A stretch of 5,491 nucleotides of DNA from Flavobacteriales bacterium UBA720 (GTDB taxonomy: Bacteria; Bacteroidota; Bacteroidia; Flavobacteriales; Weeksellaceae). Positions 5,431 to 5,491 of the stretch are shown here, in pieces. The first letter of the stretch is position 1. Every line of letters starts with the position of its first letter. The position numbers and the translations under genes were made by a program. The stretch spans positions 465 to 5,955 of the forward strand of contig DBLQ01000002.1 of NCBI GenBank assembly GCA_002297505.1, given 5' to 3'. The notes under the pieces are model-generated. The model made no database searches. It was given only the letters and a program-made list of their open reading frames with translations, and was not told the origin of the DNA.

Positions 5431-5491
5431 GGATATCTAATATAGTTTCTCCAGCCAATCTCTCGCAGCCCGACCTGAGTGGAGCTCTTTT

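Larger units (their letters stand above)
5147..5491. repeat. Array of short palindromic (REP-type) repeats upstream of the xylanase gene
   Basis: This gene-free stretch holds six small palindromes: 5183-5193 (CCTC-TGC-GAGG), 5227-5243 (GTTC...GAAC), 5272-5287, 5323-5339, 5365-5381 (GAACACC-TAC-GGAGTTC) and 5418-5430. The CTACGG or CTCC...GGAG cores recur. Three of the six share a tail (see separate entries). TTAACA precedes the second and fourth. The layout, with many short hairpins in mixed orientation, suits REP/BIME elements of the kind mobilised by REP-associated tyrosine transposases (RAYT); no such transposase is in the window. The region also forms the 5' flank of the operon, so some units may be transcribed in its leader. 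Confidence 0.65.

Noticed and set aside
1..5491. An undescribed defence or mobile-gene system
   Set aside because: All coding sequence is accounted for by four known carbohydrate-enzyme families. No nuclease, integrase, transposase, toxin or phage gene is visible.

Overview
The window reads as chromosomal DNA from a member of the Bacteroidota, most likely a Flavobacteriia/Weeksellaceae organism such as Chryseobacterium or a relative. The basis is the AT-rich spacers, the lack of strong Shine-Dalgarno sequences, the protein sequence style, and the intergenic palindromic repeats, which I recall as typical of that group. The genus is an inference; no rRNA or other marker gene is present.

All four recognisable genes lie on the minus strand and read from right to left as one glucuronoxylan-degradation cluster. 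A GH10 endo-xylanase predicted to be a lipoprotein (4025-5146) is followed by a leaderless GH43 beta-xylosidase/arabinofuranosidase-type enzyme (2857-3831). Next come an exported GH67 alpha-glucuronidase (657-2687) and a short transaldolase (1-542), whose C-terminus is cut off by the window edge. The logic is consistent: GH10 cuts the xylan backbone, GH67 removes (4-O-methyl)glucuronic acid from the ends of the oligosaccharides, GH43 releases xylose or arabinose, and transaldolase belongs to the non-oxidative pentose phosphate route used after xylose becomes xylulose 5-phosphate. No SusC/SusD pair, transporter, xylose isomerase or regulator is visible.

The spacers are the unusual part. Each carries different inverted-repeat DNA. 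The region upstream of the xylanase (5147-5491) is an array of about six short palindromes, three with the same tail at the same spacing and one of these inverted. The GH10-GH43 gap (3832-4024) is mostly a 148-bp imperfect inverted repeat resembling a MITE. The GH43-GH67 gap (2688-2856) has a perfect 13-bp stem followed by a U-tract on the minus strand, plus three smaller hairpins. The GH67-transaldolase gap (543-656) has an operator-like 8-bp inverted repeat. These elements could tune expression between genes of the operon, or may simply be mobile or REP-type repeats that accumulate in spacers.

I see no defence system, phage, CRISPR array, RNA gene or clearly new protein family. The genes are well-known carbohydrate enzymes, and interest rests mainly on the repeat elements and on which cell compartment each enzyme occupies.
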